This document shows positions 8,230 to 15,988 of a stretch of 64,000 nt of DNA, piece by piece. The position numbers and the translations under genes were made by a program. The stretch covers positions 124,001 through 188,000 of the forward strand of contig NZ_JBHUIW010000004.1 of NCBI RefSeq assembly GCF_042682915.1. The letters are read 5' to 3'. The notes below the pieces were generated by a model that was not told where the DNA came from, searched no databases, and saw only the letters and a program-made list of their open reading frames with translations. The first letter of the stretch is position 1. Each line of letters starts with the position of its first letter. Origin of the DNA: Rhodoplanes azumiensis. GTDB taxonomy: Bacteria > Pseudomonadota > Alphaproteobacteria > Rhizobiales > Xanthobacteraceae.

Positions 8230-9171
8230 ATGACCGACAAGTTCATCTCCATCGAAGGCATCTCGAAGCGCTTCCCGGCGGCCGGGGGCGGTGTCACGAC
8301 CGTGTTCGAGGATCTGTGGCTCGGCATGGAGCGCGGCACCTTCACGTGCGTGATCGGACACTCCGGCTGCGGCAAGACGACCGTGCTCAACGTGCTGGCC
8401 GGACTCGACCGGCCGTCCGACGGCGCCGTCATCGTCGACAACCAGGCGATCGAAGGCCCGAGCCTCGACCGCGCCGTGATCTTCCAGAGCCACGCGCTGT
8501 TGCCCTGGCTCACCGTGATGGGCAACGTCGCCTACGCTGTGGCGTCGAAGTGGCGGCGCTGGTCGCGCGCCGAGGTGGAGGAGCACGCCCAGAAGTTCAT
8601 CGCGCTGGTCGGACTCGCGGGCGCCGAGCGCAAGCGTCCGGCGGAGCTCTCCGGCGGCATGAAGCAGCGCGTCGGCATCGCCCGCGCGCTGTCGATCGAG
8701 CCGAAGATCCTGCTGATGGACGAGCCGTTCTCGGCGCTCGACGCACTCGCCCGCGGAACCCTCCAGGACGAGGTGCGGCGCATCTGCCAAGAGACCGGCC
8801 AGACCGTGTTCATGATCACGCACGACGTCGACGAGGCGATCTACCTGGCCGATCGCATCGTGCTGATGACCAACGGCCCTCAGGCCGTGCTGGCCGAGAT
8901 CGTCGACAACCCGCTCCCGGCCGACCGCGCCCGCAACGACGTCCACAAGCATCCGCTCTACTACGCGGTGCGCAACCACGTCGTCGACTTCCTGGTCACC
9001 CGCTCGAAGAGCTTCTCCGACGCCGACAAGGCGGCGCTCGACCGCCGCACCCCGCCGATCGTCCGCCCCGGCGCTCCGGAGCCCGCCGTGGTAGGCGGTC
9101 CTGATCAGAACTCCGATTCGCCGCGGACGCTCCGCGGCTCCCTCTCCCCATCGGGGAGAGGGGTGGGGTGA
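8230..9171 (+). CDS. cynD: Cyanate ABC transporter ATP-binding protein
   Basis: 313 residues. Walker A GHSGCGKTT (43-51), Q-loop region VIFQSHALLPW, ABC signature LSGGMKQRV, Walker B ILLMDEPFSALD, and H-loop ITHDVDEA. It energises CynB at the cytoplasmic face. The last ~16 residues (TLRGSLSPSGRGVG) are encoded by the start of an intergenic repeat, so insertion of the repeat has apparently replaced the original stop codon. No strong ribosome-binding site precedes the ATG at 8230, where another repeat ends 13 bp upstream. Confidence 0.88.
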   Translation: MTDKFISIEGISKRFPAAGGGVTTVFEDLWLGMERGTFTCVIGHSGCGKTTVLNVLAGLDRPSDGAVIVDNQAIEGPSLDRAVIFQSHALLPWLTVMGNVAYAVASKWRRWSRAEVEEHAQKFIALVGLAGAERKRPAELSGGMKQRVGIARALSIEPKILLMDEPFSALDALARGTLQDEVRRICQETGQTVFMITHDVDEAIYLADRIVLMTNGPQAVLAEIVDNPLPADRARNDVHKHPLYYAVRNHVVDFLVTRSKSFSDADKAALDRRTPPIVRPGAPEPAVVGGPDQNSDSPRTLRGSLSPSGRGVG

Positions 9172-9272
9172 GGGGGGACCGGCGCCGGTTGGTTCATCGA
9201 GAGGGCGGCACCCCCTCACCCGGATCTCGCGCTCGCGCGCGAGATCCGACCTCTCCCCGCCGGGGAGAGGTG
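9139..9272. repeat. Intergenic palindromic repeat overlapping the cynD 3' end
   Basis: Same family as 7075-7207: CCTCTCCCCATCGGGGAGAG and GGGTGAGGGGG at the left, a central GATCTCGCGC / GCGCGAGATC palindrome, and CTCTCCCCGCCGGGGAGAGG at the right. About 30 bp of it lie inside cynD. Confidence 0.8.
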
Positions 9273-9328
9273 AACACGTGCCCGGACGTGTGACAGACGA
9301 TTTGATCACATTTCAGAGGAGACTCATC

Positions 9329-9817
9329 ATGATCCGTTCCGACCTCACCGAGAAGATCCTCGACATCAAGCGCGAGAAAGGCTGGAGCTGGAAATATATC
9401 TGCGACGAGATCGGCGGCTTCTCGCCGGTGCTGCTCGTCGGCGCGCTTCTGGGCCAGCACAAGCTCACCAAGCCGCAGGCCGCCAAGGCGGGCGAGCTGT
9501 TCGGTCTCTCCAAGGCCGAGACCGCGATGCTCAACGAGGTGCCGATGCGCGGCGCCGACGCCGTGATGCCGCCGACCGACCCGCTGATCTATCGCTTCTA
9601 CGAACTGGTGCTGGTCAACGGCCCGGCCTGGAAGGCGCTGATCGAGGAGGAGTTCGGCGACGGCATCATGTCGGCGATCGACTTCGACATGCAGATGGAG
9701 CGCCTGCCGGACCCGAAGGGCGACCGCGTCAAGATCACGATGTCGGGCAAGTTCCTGCCCTTCAAGTACTACGGCGCCTCCGGCAACGTGCCGGCCTACG
9801 GCTACAAGGAGGAGTAG
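9329..9817 (+). CDS. cynS: Cyanate hydratase (cyanase)
   Basis: 162 residues from ATG 9329, with AGAGGAG seven bases upstream. It catalyses bicarbonate-dependent conversion of cyanate to carbamate plus CO2; the carbamate then decays to ammonia and CO2. The helical N-terminal domain (1-75) is followed by the catalytic domain. The active-site triad is intact: Arg89 and Glu92 in PLIYRFYELV and Ser115 in GIMSAIDFD, with the same 3- and 26-residue spacing as E. coli Arg96/Glu99/Ser122. The enzyme is a cytoplasmic decamer. As last gene of the cyn operon it gives the transporter its assignment and suggests nitrogen scavenging and cyanate detoxification. Confidence 0.97.
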   Translation: MIRSDLTEKILDIKREKGWSWKYICDEIGGFSPVLLVGALLGQHKLTKPQAAKAGELFGLSKAETAMLNEVPMRGADAVMPPTDPLIYRFYELVLVNGPAWKALIEEEFGDGIMSAIDFDMQMERLPDPKGDRVKITMSGKFLPFKYYGASGNVPAYGYKEE

Positions 9818-9840
9818 GCGCAGCGCGCTTTCCCCGCGTG

Positions 9841-9882
9841 ACGGCGGCCCGGGCGAACGCCTCGCCGGGGCCGCCGTGTTTC
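9841..9882 (+). terminator. Probable terminator of the cyn operon
   Basis: A perfect 10-bp stem, ACGGCGGCCC (9841-9850) with GGGCCGCCGT (9868-9877), followed by only a short GTTT. Its position 23 bp after the cynS stop supports termination, but the weak T-tract leaves some doubt. Confidence 0.6.
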
Positions 9883-9930
9883 AATCGAATGATCAGCTTT
9901 GCCGCGCCGTCCGCGTTCCGAGATTCGGGC

Positions 9931-9951
9931 TCGACTTTTTCCTGAAGTCGA
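9931..9951. repeat. Inverted repeat upstream of the 226-residue secreted protein gene
   Basis: TCGACTT (9931-9937) and AAGTCGA (9945-9951) form a perfect 7-bp inverted repeat. A second palindrome, GCTGCGACGCAGC, lies about 30 bp further on. Either could be an operator or a hairpin in the 9818-10086 gap; no promoter is clear. Confidence 0.35.
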
Positions 9952-10086
9952 ACAGCGTTGTGCCGCGGCGCACACTATTCGCTGCGACGCAGCATAGGTA
10001 TATCTACGAGCATCCGGCCCGGATCTGCGCCGCGCCCTTCGCCCGCGCCACGCGATCCTCTCGGCCGCTCTCCAGGGTGCTCGACC

Positions 10087-10767
10087 ATGCTCTCGCTCGC
10101 CGTCAACGCCGCCCTCGCCGTCTATGGCGCGATCTTTCTCGCCGGCGCGCATGCGTTCACGCCGTCCGACCCCTACACCCAGGCGCTCGGCTTCGCGGTC
10201 GCGGGCCACGACCGCGCCGCCGTGCGGGCCGTGGACCAGGAGGCCTGCGTGTTCGCCGTGGACGATGCCGTCGTCCATCTCGGGGCGATCGACCGATCGC
10301 GGCTCGGCTTCGCCCTGATGACGGCCCAGACCGGCTGGGGTCCGATCCGGCACGTCGCCGTCACGCTGCACGGCGACACCCCGGTCTACGAGCGGGTCGA
10401 GAAGGGGCTCGACGAGGAAGGCCCGTGGGACGACGAGGCGGTGCGCATGCTCAAGCGCATCGTCAAGGCGCGCAGCCCGGAGCTGTTCCACGATCGCCGG
10501 GTGATCGAGACCGACATCACGCTGAAGCTGCCGACCAGCGACATCGAGCGGGTCCGCCAGGACTGGGCCACGGTGATGCGCGGCTGCGCCGCCCGCAAGC
10601 CGCTGCCGGTCACGCCGACCACACCGGCGACGCCGAGGGAAGCCGACGCGCCGGCGATGTCGGCGGCCCCCGCCCGCCCGACCTCGCCGGCCTCTCCGGC
10701 GGCCCCGTCCCGTATCGAGCCGCACACCGCGGCGGCCCTGTCGGCCTGGACCATCCCGCCGCTCTGA
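10087..10767 (+). CDS. Secreted protein of unknown function
   Basis: 226 residues from ATG 10087. An N-terminal signal peptide (MLSLAVNAALAVYGAIFLAG, cleavage near AHA) is followed by ~145 residues of mixed secondary structure with a DEEGPWDDEAVRMLKRIVKAR stretch. The Pro/Ala/Thr-rich tail runs from ~175 to the end. The central part looks like a periplasmic domain, but I do not recognise the family. It converges on the extensin-like gene, 34 bp apart. Confidence 0.6.
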   Translation: MLSLAVNAALAVYGAIFLAGAHAFTPSDPYTQALGFAVAGHDRAAVRAVDQEACVFAVDDAVVHLGAIDRSRLGFALMTAQTGWGPIRHVAVTLHGDTPVYERVEKGLDEEGPWDDEAVRMLKRIVKARSPELFHDRRVIETDITLKLPTSDIERVRQDWATVMRGCAARKPLPVTPTTPATPREADAPAMSAAPARPTSPASPAAPSRIEPHTAAALSAWTIPPL

Positions 10768-10801
10768 TCCGAGCCGCGACGGACGACACGCGTCAGCGCG
10801 C

Positions 10802-11950
10802 TCACTCCTCGCGTGCCGCCGCCGCGGCGTCCGGCGCGGCCGCGTCGGGTTCGGCCTCGGGCTCCTCGGTCGGTGGCGGCTCGGCCGGCTTGGCCCCTGG
10901 CTTCGCGTCAGGCTTGGCGTCCCGCTTGGCGTCCGGCTTGGGCTTCGCCGGCGGCTTCCAGGAGGCGTCGCGGACCTCCCATTTGCACAGCCGGGTGCCA
11001 CTGCGCCGCTCGGCGAGATCGAGATGCACGTGGCTCTCGTGGTAGCCGTCCGAGCCCGGCCCGAGCACCGTCATGAATCGCCCGCACACCGACTCGGCGA
11101 GCGCCGTGCGCACCCCCTTGTCGGCGAGGTGATCGGTGAGCACGAGATTGCGGCCGGCGCCGAACGAGACGGCCCGCACGTCGATGGCGTTGCCGGTGCC
11201 GTGCTCGCTCATCTTGGCGCCGACGACGCGATTGCGGGTGCGGCACTCGGTCGACGAATCGACCAGGAGACCCGTGATCGGACCGGATGTCGCGGTGAGC
11301 GCGACCACGTCCTCGCGCACCCATTGGGCGAAGGCCTCGGCCATCGTGCAGCGCAGCCGCGTCTGCGGCTGGAACGGCGCGTGGATGGCGACGCGGCCGC
11401 CACCCGGCAGCCGGATCGCGGTGAGCTTGACGAGCTCGCGGGTCTCGCAGCCGGCCGGACCGAGCACCGGCGGCTCCGGCTCCGCCTCGGCGAGGCCGGC
11501 GAGCCGGGCCAGGCAGGCGGCCTGGGCGGCGTCGCGCTCCGGATCGCCCGCCGGTCCGGGGATCGGCACCCCGGCCTGGTCGCGCGGCGGTCCCGGTCGC
11601 GGCAGCGGCGCCGTGACGGGCAAACCGGCCGGCAGCGGCGGCGGCGCGGGCGGCAGCAGGATGACGGAGGCCGAGGCCGGCTGGAAACCCTGCCCGAGCG
11701 CGGCGGCCGGGCGGGGCCGCGGCAGCGGCACGGCGGCCCGGTGCGGCAGAGGCGCACGCGCCGGCGCGACGGCAGGTGAACCCGAGGCGGGGGAACCGGC
11801 GGGTGCGCTCTTGGGGGGCGAGCCGGCGGTCGCCGGCGTCACGGTGCCGCGCGGCAGAATGGGTGCATCGGACGCGGCGCCGTCGGAGGCCGCACCGGCC
11901 GAGCCGGTCGCGATCGCCAGAAGCACCGCCGCCAACGCTGAACCCCGCAT
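10802..11950 (-). CDS. Extensin-like family secreted protein
   Basis: 382 residues from ATG 11950; an upstream in-frame GTG at 11980 is possible. It has a signal peptide (ALAAVLLAIATGSAGAA), then a Pro/Ala-rich low-complexity stretch (~25-155). The extensin-like C-terminal domain runs from ~160 to 330, with the hallmark conserved Cys residues and the motifs LRCTMAEAFAQWV, GAKMSEHGTGNAIDVRA and ESHVHLDLAER. The SxHxxGxAxD...HxHxD pattern resembles M15-type peptidoglycan carboxypeptidases, so a cell-wall role in the periplasm is plausible. The tail is Lys/Pro/Ala-rich. Confidence 0.85.
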   Translation of the reverse strand: MRGSALAAVLLAIATGSAGAASDGAASDAPILPRGTVTPATAGSPPKSAPAGSPASGSPAVAPARAPLPHRAAVPLPRPRPAAALGQGFQPASASVILLPPAPPPLPAGLPVTAPLPRPGPPRDQAGVPIPGPAGDPERDAAQAACLARLAGLAEAEPEPPVLGPAGCETRELVKLTAIRLPGGGRVAIHAPFQPQTRLRCTMAEAFAQWVREDVVALTATSGPITGLLVDSSTECRTRNRVVGAKMSEHGTGNAIDVRAVSFGAGRNLVLTDHLADKGVRTALAESVCGRFMTVLGPGSDGYHESHVHLDLAERRSGTRLCKWEVRDASWKPPAKPKPDAKRDAKPDAKPGAKPAEPPPTEEPEAEPDAAAPDAAAAAREE

Positions 11951-12124
11951 GCGCCCTCGCCGCCCCGCCCGCCGCCACACGCGGCCGCCGCCGTCGCGCC
12001 GGAAACGGCGCCAAAGCGGTCTCGGGCGCCATTGTGGCGGCAGCGGGACGGGCCCCGGCGCGGCCGGTGTGCGCGCAGCCGCCCCCCGTCCGGACGGGCG
12101 ATCGGCCCCGTCGGACGGGGAGGG

Positions 12125-12913
12125 TCAGCCGCGCGCGTCGGCCGCGACCGGACGCCAGACCAGCAGGCGGCGCTCGATCATGCTCACCAGGATGTCGATG
12201 ACGATGACGAAGGCGGCCAGGACGGTCATGCCGGCGAACACGCCGGCGACGTCGAACACGCCCTCGGCCTGCTGGATCAGGTAGCCGAGCCCGGCCGCCG
12301 AGCCGAGATACTCGCCGACCACGGCGCCGACCACGGCGAAGCCGACCGAGGTGTGCAGCGACGAGAACATCCACGACAGCGCCGAGGGCCAGTAGACGTG
12401 GCGCATCAGCTGGCGCTCGCTCATCCCCAGCATGCGGGCGTTGGCGAGCACGGTCGGGCTCACCTCCTTGACGCCCTGATAGACGTTGAAGAACACGACG
12501 AAGAACACCAGCGTGACGCCGAGCGCCACCTTCGACCAGATGCCGAGACCGAGCCACAGCGCGAAGATCGGTGCCAGCACGACGCGCGGCAGCGCGTTCA
12601 TCATCTTCACGTAGGGATCGAACACGGCGGCGATCAGCGGCTTGCGGGCGAACCAGAAGCCGACCAGCACGCCGCCGAGCGAGCCGATCACGAAGGCGAG
12701 AACCGACTCGCTCAGCGTGATCCACAGATGGATCCAGATCGACCCGTCGGCGAACCACTTGACGATCCGGGCGGCGACGTCGCCGGGCCGCGAGAAGAAG
12801 AACGGCGGCAGCAGGACGGTGCCGAAGATCGGCACGCTGGTCAGCACCTGCCACAGGCCGATGACGACCACGGCGACGAGGATCTGCAGCGCGACGAGAG
12901 TCAGGCGGGACAT
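12125..12913 (-). CDS. NitT/TauT-family ABC transporter permease
   Basis: 262 residues from ATG 12913, with GAGGAG seven bases upstream. The reading frame stays open for 46 more codons, but these lie in an intergenic repeat and give the well-known artefact MGKAKRAH. Six or so membrane helices form the BPD domain, with the EAA loop LANARMLGMSERQLMRHVYWPSA. It pairs with the ATPase at 13083-13916. No substrate-binding protein lies beside them, so the substrate (taurine, sulfonate, nitrate, thiamine precursor or other) cannot be assigned. Confidence 0.85.
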   Translation of the reverse strand: MSRLTLVALQILVAVVVIGLWQVLTSVPIFGTVLLPPFFFSRPGDVAARIVKWFADGSIWIHLWITLSESVLAFVIGSLGGVLVGFWFARKPLIAAVFDPYVKMMNALPRVVLAPIFALWLGLGIWSKVALGVTLVFFVVFFNVYQGVKEVSPTVLANARMLGMSERQLMRHVYWPSALSWMFSSLHTSVGFAVVGAVVGEYLGSAAGLGYLIQQAEGVFDVAGVFAGMTVLAAFVIVIDILVSMIERRLLVWRPVAADARG

Positions 12914-12938
12914 CACGAGCTCCTCGCGGTGACCGTCT

Positions 12939-13061
12939 CGTAGGGTGGGCGAAGCCGCACAGCGCCGTGCCCACGCCGGCACCGTGACGACGATCCGACC
13001 GGGCCGACGATGATCGTGATGGAAACGGTGGGCACGCTTCGCTTTGCCCACCCCACGAGCG
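12939..13061. repeat. Inverted intergenic repeat pair
   Basis: The left arm GTAGGGTGGGCGAAGCCGCA and the right arm GCTTCGCTTTGCCCACCCC are inverted relative to each other, each with a CGTGCCCAC element. It is the source of the spurious MGKAKRAH reading frame on the minus strand. The repeat sits between the ABC ATPase and permease genes. Confidence 0.75.
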
Positions 13062-13082
13062 GCGTCTTGGCGACGAGCGTCA

Positions 13083-13916
13083 TCACCCCAATCCCCCGGT
13101 CTGGGCGTAGCCCTTCAGCACCTCGTCGCGCAGCACCGCCCAGATGTCGCGGTGGAGGTCGTGGAAGGCCTTGTCGAGCTTGATCTCGGCGACCTCGCGG
13201 GGGCGCGCCAGCGGGATCGTCCAATCGCCGATGATACGGGCCGCCGGGCCCGCCGACATGATCACGACGCGGTCGGCGAGCGCGATCGCCTCCTCGAGGT
13301 CGTGGGTGACGAACATCACGCCCTTGCGGTCGCTGCTCCACAACTCGAGCAGCAGGTTGCCCATGATCTGCCGGGTCTGCGCGTCGAGCGGGCCGAACGG
13401 CTCGTCCATCAACAGGATCTTCGGGTGTCGGATCAGCACCTGGGCGAGACCGACGCGCTTGCGCTGGCCGCCCGAGAGCATGTGCGGGTAGCGGTCGGCG
13501 AAGCCGCCGAGGCCGACCCGCGTCAGCCAGCGCGCCGCCTCCTCCCGCGCCGCTTGCTGCGGCGTGCCGGCGACCTCGAGCCCGATGGCGACGTTCTCGA
13601 TCGCGGTCTTCCAGGGGAACAGCGAATCGGCCTGGAACAGGTAGCCGGCCGACCGGTTGAGACCGGACAGCGGCGCCCCGAAGATCTCGACCGCGCCGGC
13701 AGCCGGCGTCAGCAGCCCGGCGGCGGCGTTGAGCAGGGTCGACTTGCCGCAGCCGGTCGGCCCGACGATGGCGACGAACTCGCCGTCGGCGACCGACAGC
13801 GTCGCTTCGCGCACCGCCGTGAAGACCGAGCGATCGGCGAGCCGGAACGCGATGGTGAGGTCGTCGAGATGCACGGCGCGTGGCGCCGCCGGCTCCCGGG
13901 CTGCGGCCTGCTGCAC
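13083..13916 (-). CDS. NitT/TauT-family ABC transporter ATP-binding protein
   Basis: 277 residues if translation starts at GTG 13916, which follows GGGAAGGGGAAGG. The frame is open upstream, but that part includes a tandem-repeat region and looks non-coding. Walker A is GPTGCGKST, the Q-loop segment GYLFQADSLFPW, the signature LSGGQRKRV, Walker B ILLMDEPFGPLD and the H-loop VTHDLEEA. The substrate is unknown because no binding protein is adjacent. Confidence 0.86.
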   Translation of the reverse strand: MQQAAAREPAAPRAVHLDDLTIAFRLADRSVFTAVREATLSVADGEFVAIVGPTGCGKSTLLNAAAGLLTPAAGAVEIFGAPLSGLNRSAGYLFQADSLFPWKTAIENVAIGLEVAGTPQQAAREEAARWLTRVGLGGFADRYPHMLSGGQRKRVGLAQVLIRHPKILLMDEPFGPLDAQTRQIMGNLLLELWSSDRKGVMFVTHDLEEAIALADRVVIMSAGPAARIIGDWTIPLARPREVAEIKLDKAFHDLHRDIWAVLRDEVLKGYAQTGGLG

Positions 13917-14142
13917 GCCCTTCCCCTTCCCTGATGGCCCATGATGATCCGCGCCGGTCGGCCTGCCGGCGCGGTGACGGATCGCGCAATAGCGTGCGCC
14001 GGCGCAAACGTCCATACGCCGAGAGGCGAACCGGCGGGCGTGCGCGGGCGACGACTTGGCGGCGGCGTCCGGTCGTGGCTTACTTCCGTCGGGGACGCGA
14101 ACGCCGCACGGAGACGTGCGGACGAACCGGACGGAGTCCGAG

Positions 14143-14202
14143 ACCGGGGTGTCCATGACCGGGGTGTCCATGACCGGGATATCGACGACCGGGATGTCGA
14201 GC
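14143..14202. repeat. Four degenerate 15-bp tandem repeats at the 5' end of the MBL-fold gene
   Basis: Two perfect copies of ACCGGGGTGTCCATG are followed by two diverged copies (ACCGGGATATCGACG, ACCGGGATGTCGAGC). Each full copy carries an in-frame ATG, so the array multiplies candidate start codons for the downstream gene. Confidence 0.85.
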
Positions 14203-15120
14203 GCCGGCATGCAGGTTCGTTTCTGGGGCGTGCGCGGCAGCGTCACCTGCCCGGGGCCCGCGACCCTGCGCTACGGCGGCAACACGGCCTGTCTCGAGGT
14301 CCGCTGCGGCGACCGGCTGATCATCTTCGACGCCGGCTCGGGCCTGCGCGGGCTCGGCCTGGCGCTCGCCGCCGGCGGCGAGACCGCCGTGCCGGCGACC
14401 GGCCGGCCACGGCCGGTCGACGCCGACATCTTCCTCAGCCACTGCCACCTCGATCATGTCTGGGGCCTGCCGTTCTTCCAGCCGGCCTACGAACCCGGCG
14501 CACGGCTGCGCCTGTGGGCCGGCCACCTGCTGCCCGAGATGACGCTCGGCGAGGCGATCCGCCGCCTCGTCGGCCACCCGTTGTTCCCCGGCGGCGGCGA
14601 CTTCTTCCGGGCCGACATCGGCTTCACCGACTTCCGCTGCGGCGACACCCTCACCCCGCATCCCGGCATCGTGCTCGCCACGGCGCCGCTCGACCATCCG
14701 GGCGGCGGCTGCGGCTACCGGCTGGAGTTCGGCGGCGCCGCGCTCGCCTATGTGACCGACACCGAGCACCGCGCCGGCGCGCTCGACCCGGCCGTGCTGG
14801 CGCTCGCCGCCGACGTCGACCTGTTCGTCTACGACTGCACCTACACGGAGGCCGAGTACCCGGCCCATGCCGGCCGCGGCCATTCGACCTGGCAGCACGG
14901 CGTGCGGCTCGCCGCGGCGGCCGGGGCGAAGCGCCTCGCCATCTTCCACCACGACCCGAGCCACGACGACCCGACCCTCGACCGCATCGCCCGCGAGGCC
15001 GAGGCGATGCGGCCCGGCACCCTGGTCGCGGCCGAGGGCCTGACGCTGCGGCTGCCCGCCGCCCCGGCCACCCGCCCGGCCGAGATCCGCGAGGACGACG
15101 GCACCCCCTGGCTTGTGTGA
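14155..15120 (+). CDS. Metallo-beta-lactamase-fold hydrolase
   Basis: 321 residues from ATG 14155. Alternative starts at 14170, 14194 and 14209 all lie in or just after the tandem repeat; the conserved domain begins at MQVRFWGVRGSVTCPG (14209). Metal ligands are seen in HCHLDH and later in LDHPGGGCGYRLEF, VTDTEH and YDCTY, with a final FHHDPSHDD. The order resembles the MBL-fold proteins with N-terminal FWGVRGS that sit in phosphodiesterase/RNase Z-like or response-regulator-associated groups. The substrate is unknown. Confidence 0.83.
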   Translation: MTGVSMTGISTTGMSSAGMQVRFWGVRGSVTCPGPATLRYGGNTACLEVRCGDRLIIFDAGSGLRGLGLALAAGGETAVPATGRPRPVDADIFLSHCHLDHVWGLPFFQPAYEPGARLRLWAGHLLPEMTLGEAIRRLVGHPLFPGGGDFFRADIGFTDFRCGDTLTPHPGIVLATAPLDHPGGGCGYRLEFGGAALAYVTDTEHRAGALDPAVLALAADVDLFVYDCTYTEAEYPAHAGRGHSTWQHGVRLAAAAGAKRLAIFHHDPSHDDPTLDRIAREAEAMRPGTLVAAEGLTLRLPAAPATRPAEIREDDGTPWLV

Positions 15121-15185
15121 TCCGCTTCACATAACGCGGCCGCGACAGGGCCTATGGATCCGGCACACAGTTGTTGGAGGTGCCG

Positions 15186-15806
15186 ATGTCCACCGTTCTT
15201 GCCTTGCCGCGCGTGAGCGAGACCGAGCGCCGCCCCGCCGCCGGCGCCAAGGCCCCGACCGATGTCGGCCTGATGGCCCGCATGGCGGCCGGCGACCGCG
15301 CCGCCCTCCAGATCTTCTACACGCGACATCATGTCCGCGTGTTCCGCTTCGTCCTGCGCATCCTGGGCGACCGCACCCAGGCCGAGGACGTGATCAGCGA
15401 CGTGTTCATCGACGCCTGGCGGCAGGCCGGCCAGTTCGAGGGCCGCTCCGCCGTGTCGACCTGGCTGCTGGCGATCGCCCGCCACAAGGCCTATGCGGTG
15501 CTGCGCCGCCGGCCGACCGAGTCGATCGACGACGAGCGCGCCGCCGAGATCGAGGACGGCACCGACACGCCGGACGTGACGCTCGAGAAGCAGAACCGCG
15601 CCGTGATCCTGCGCCGCTGCCTCGACGCGCTGCCCTCGACGCACCGCGAGATCATCGACCTGGTCTACTACCACGAACGGTCGGTCGCCGATGTCGCCAA
15701 GGTGTTCGGCATCCCCGAGAACACCGTGAAGACTCGACTGTTCTACGCCCGCAAGAAGCTCGCCGGCATGCTGGCCGCCGAAGGCGTCGACCGCGACTGG
15801 CTGTGA
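15186..15806 (+). CDS. ECF-type RNA polymerase sigma factor
   Basis: 206 residues from ATG 15186, with a strong GGAGG five bases upstream. Sigma region 2 spans ~30-95 (LQIFYTRHHVRVFRFVLRIL ... AEDVISDVFIDAWRQ). Region 4 spans ~140-195 (LDALPSTHREIIDLVYYHER, then VFGIPENTVKTRLFYARKKL). It redirects RNA polymerase to specific promoters. No anti-sigma gene lies next to it, which is unusual for ECF factors; the nearest downstream gene is a TRAP binding protein. The signal is unknown. Confidence 0.93.
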   Translation: MSTVLALPRVSETERRPAAGAKAPTDVGLMARMAAGDRAALQIFYTRHHVRVFRFVLRILGDRTQAEDVISDVFIDAWRQAGQFEGRSAVSTWLLAIARHKAYAVLRRRPTESIDDERAAEIEDGTDTPDVTLEKQNRAVILRRCLDALPSTHREIIDLVYYHERSVADVAKVFGIPENTVKTRLFYARKKLAGMLAAEGVDRDWL

Positions 15807-15988
15807 TCACGAGCGCCGCGGCGATGCGCCGCGGCGAGACGCCCCCCGCTCCCGGACGGCCCACCGTCGCGCACCGCGGCCGACAACTCCGTCGACAGCC
15901 CTGTTGACAGCCGCGACGGTAAAACTCCAAGCTGGTCATACAAAGCAGAACAACGTCCGCACCAGCGCGGGCGACCGGGAGGAAGTCC

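Noticed and set aside
12914..13051. N-terminal extension MGKAKRAHRFHHDH of the ABC permease
   Set aside because: It is translation of an intergenic repeat; a good ribosome-binding site and ATG lie at 12913.
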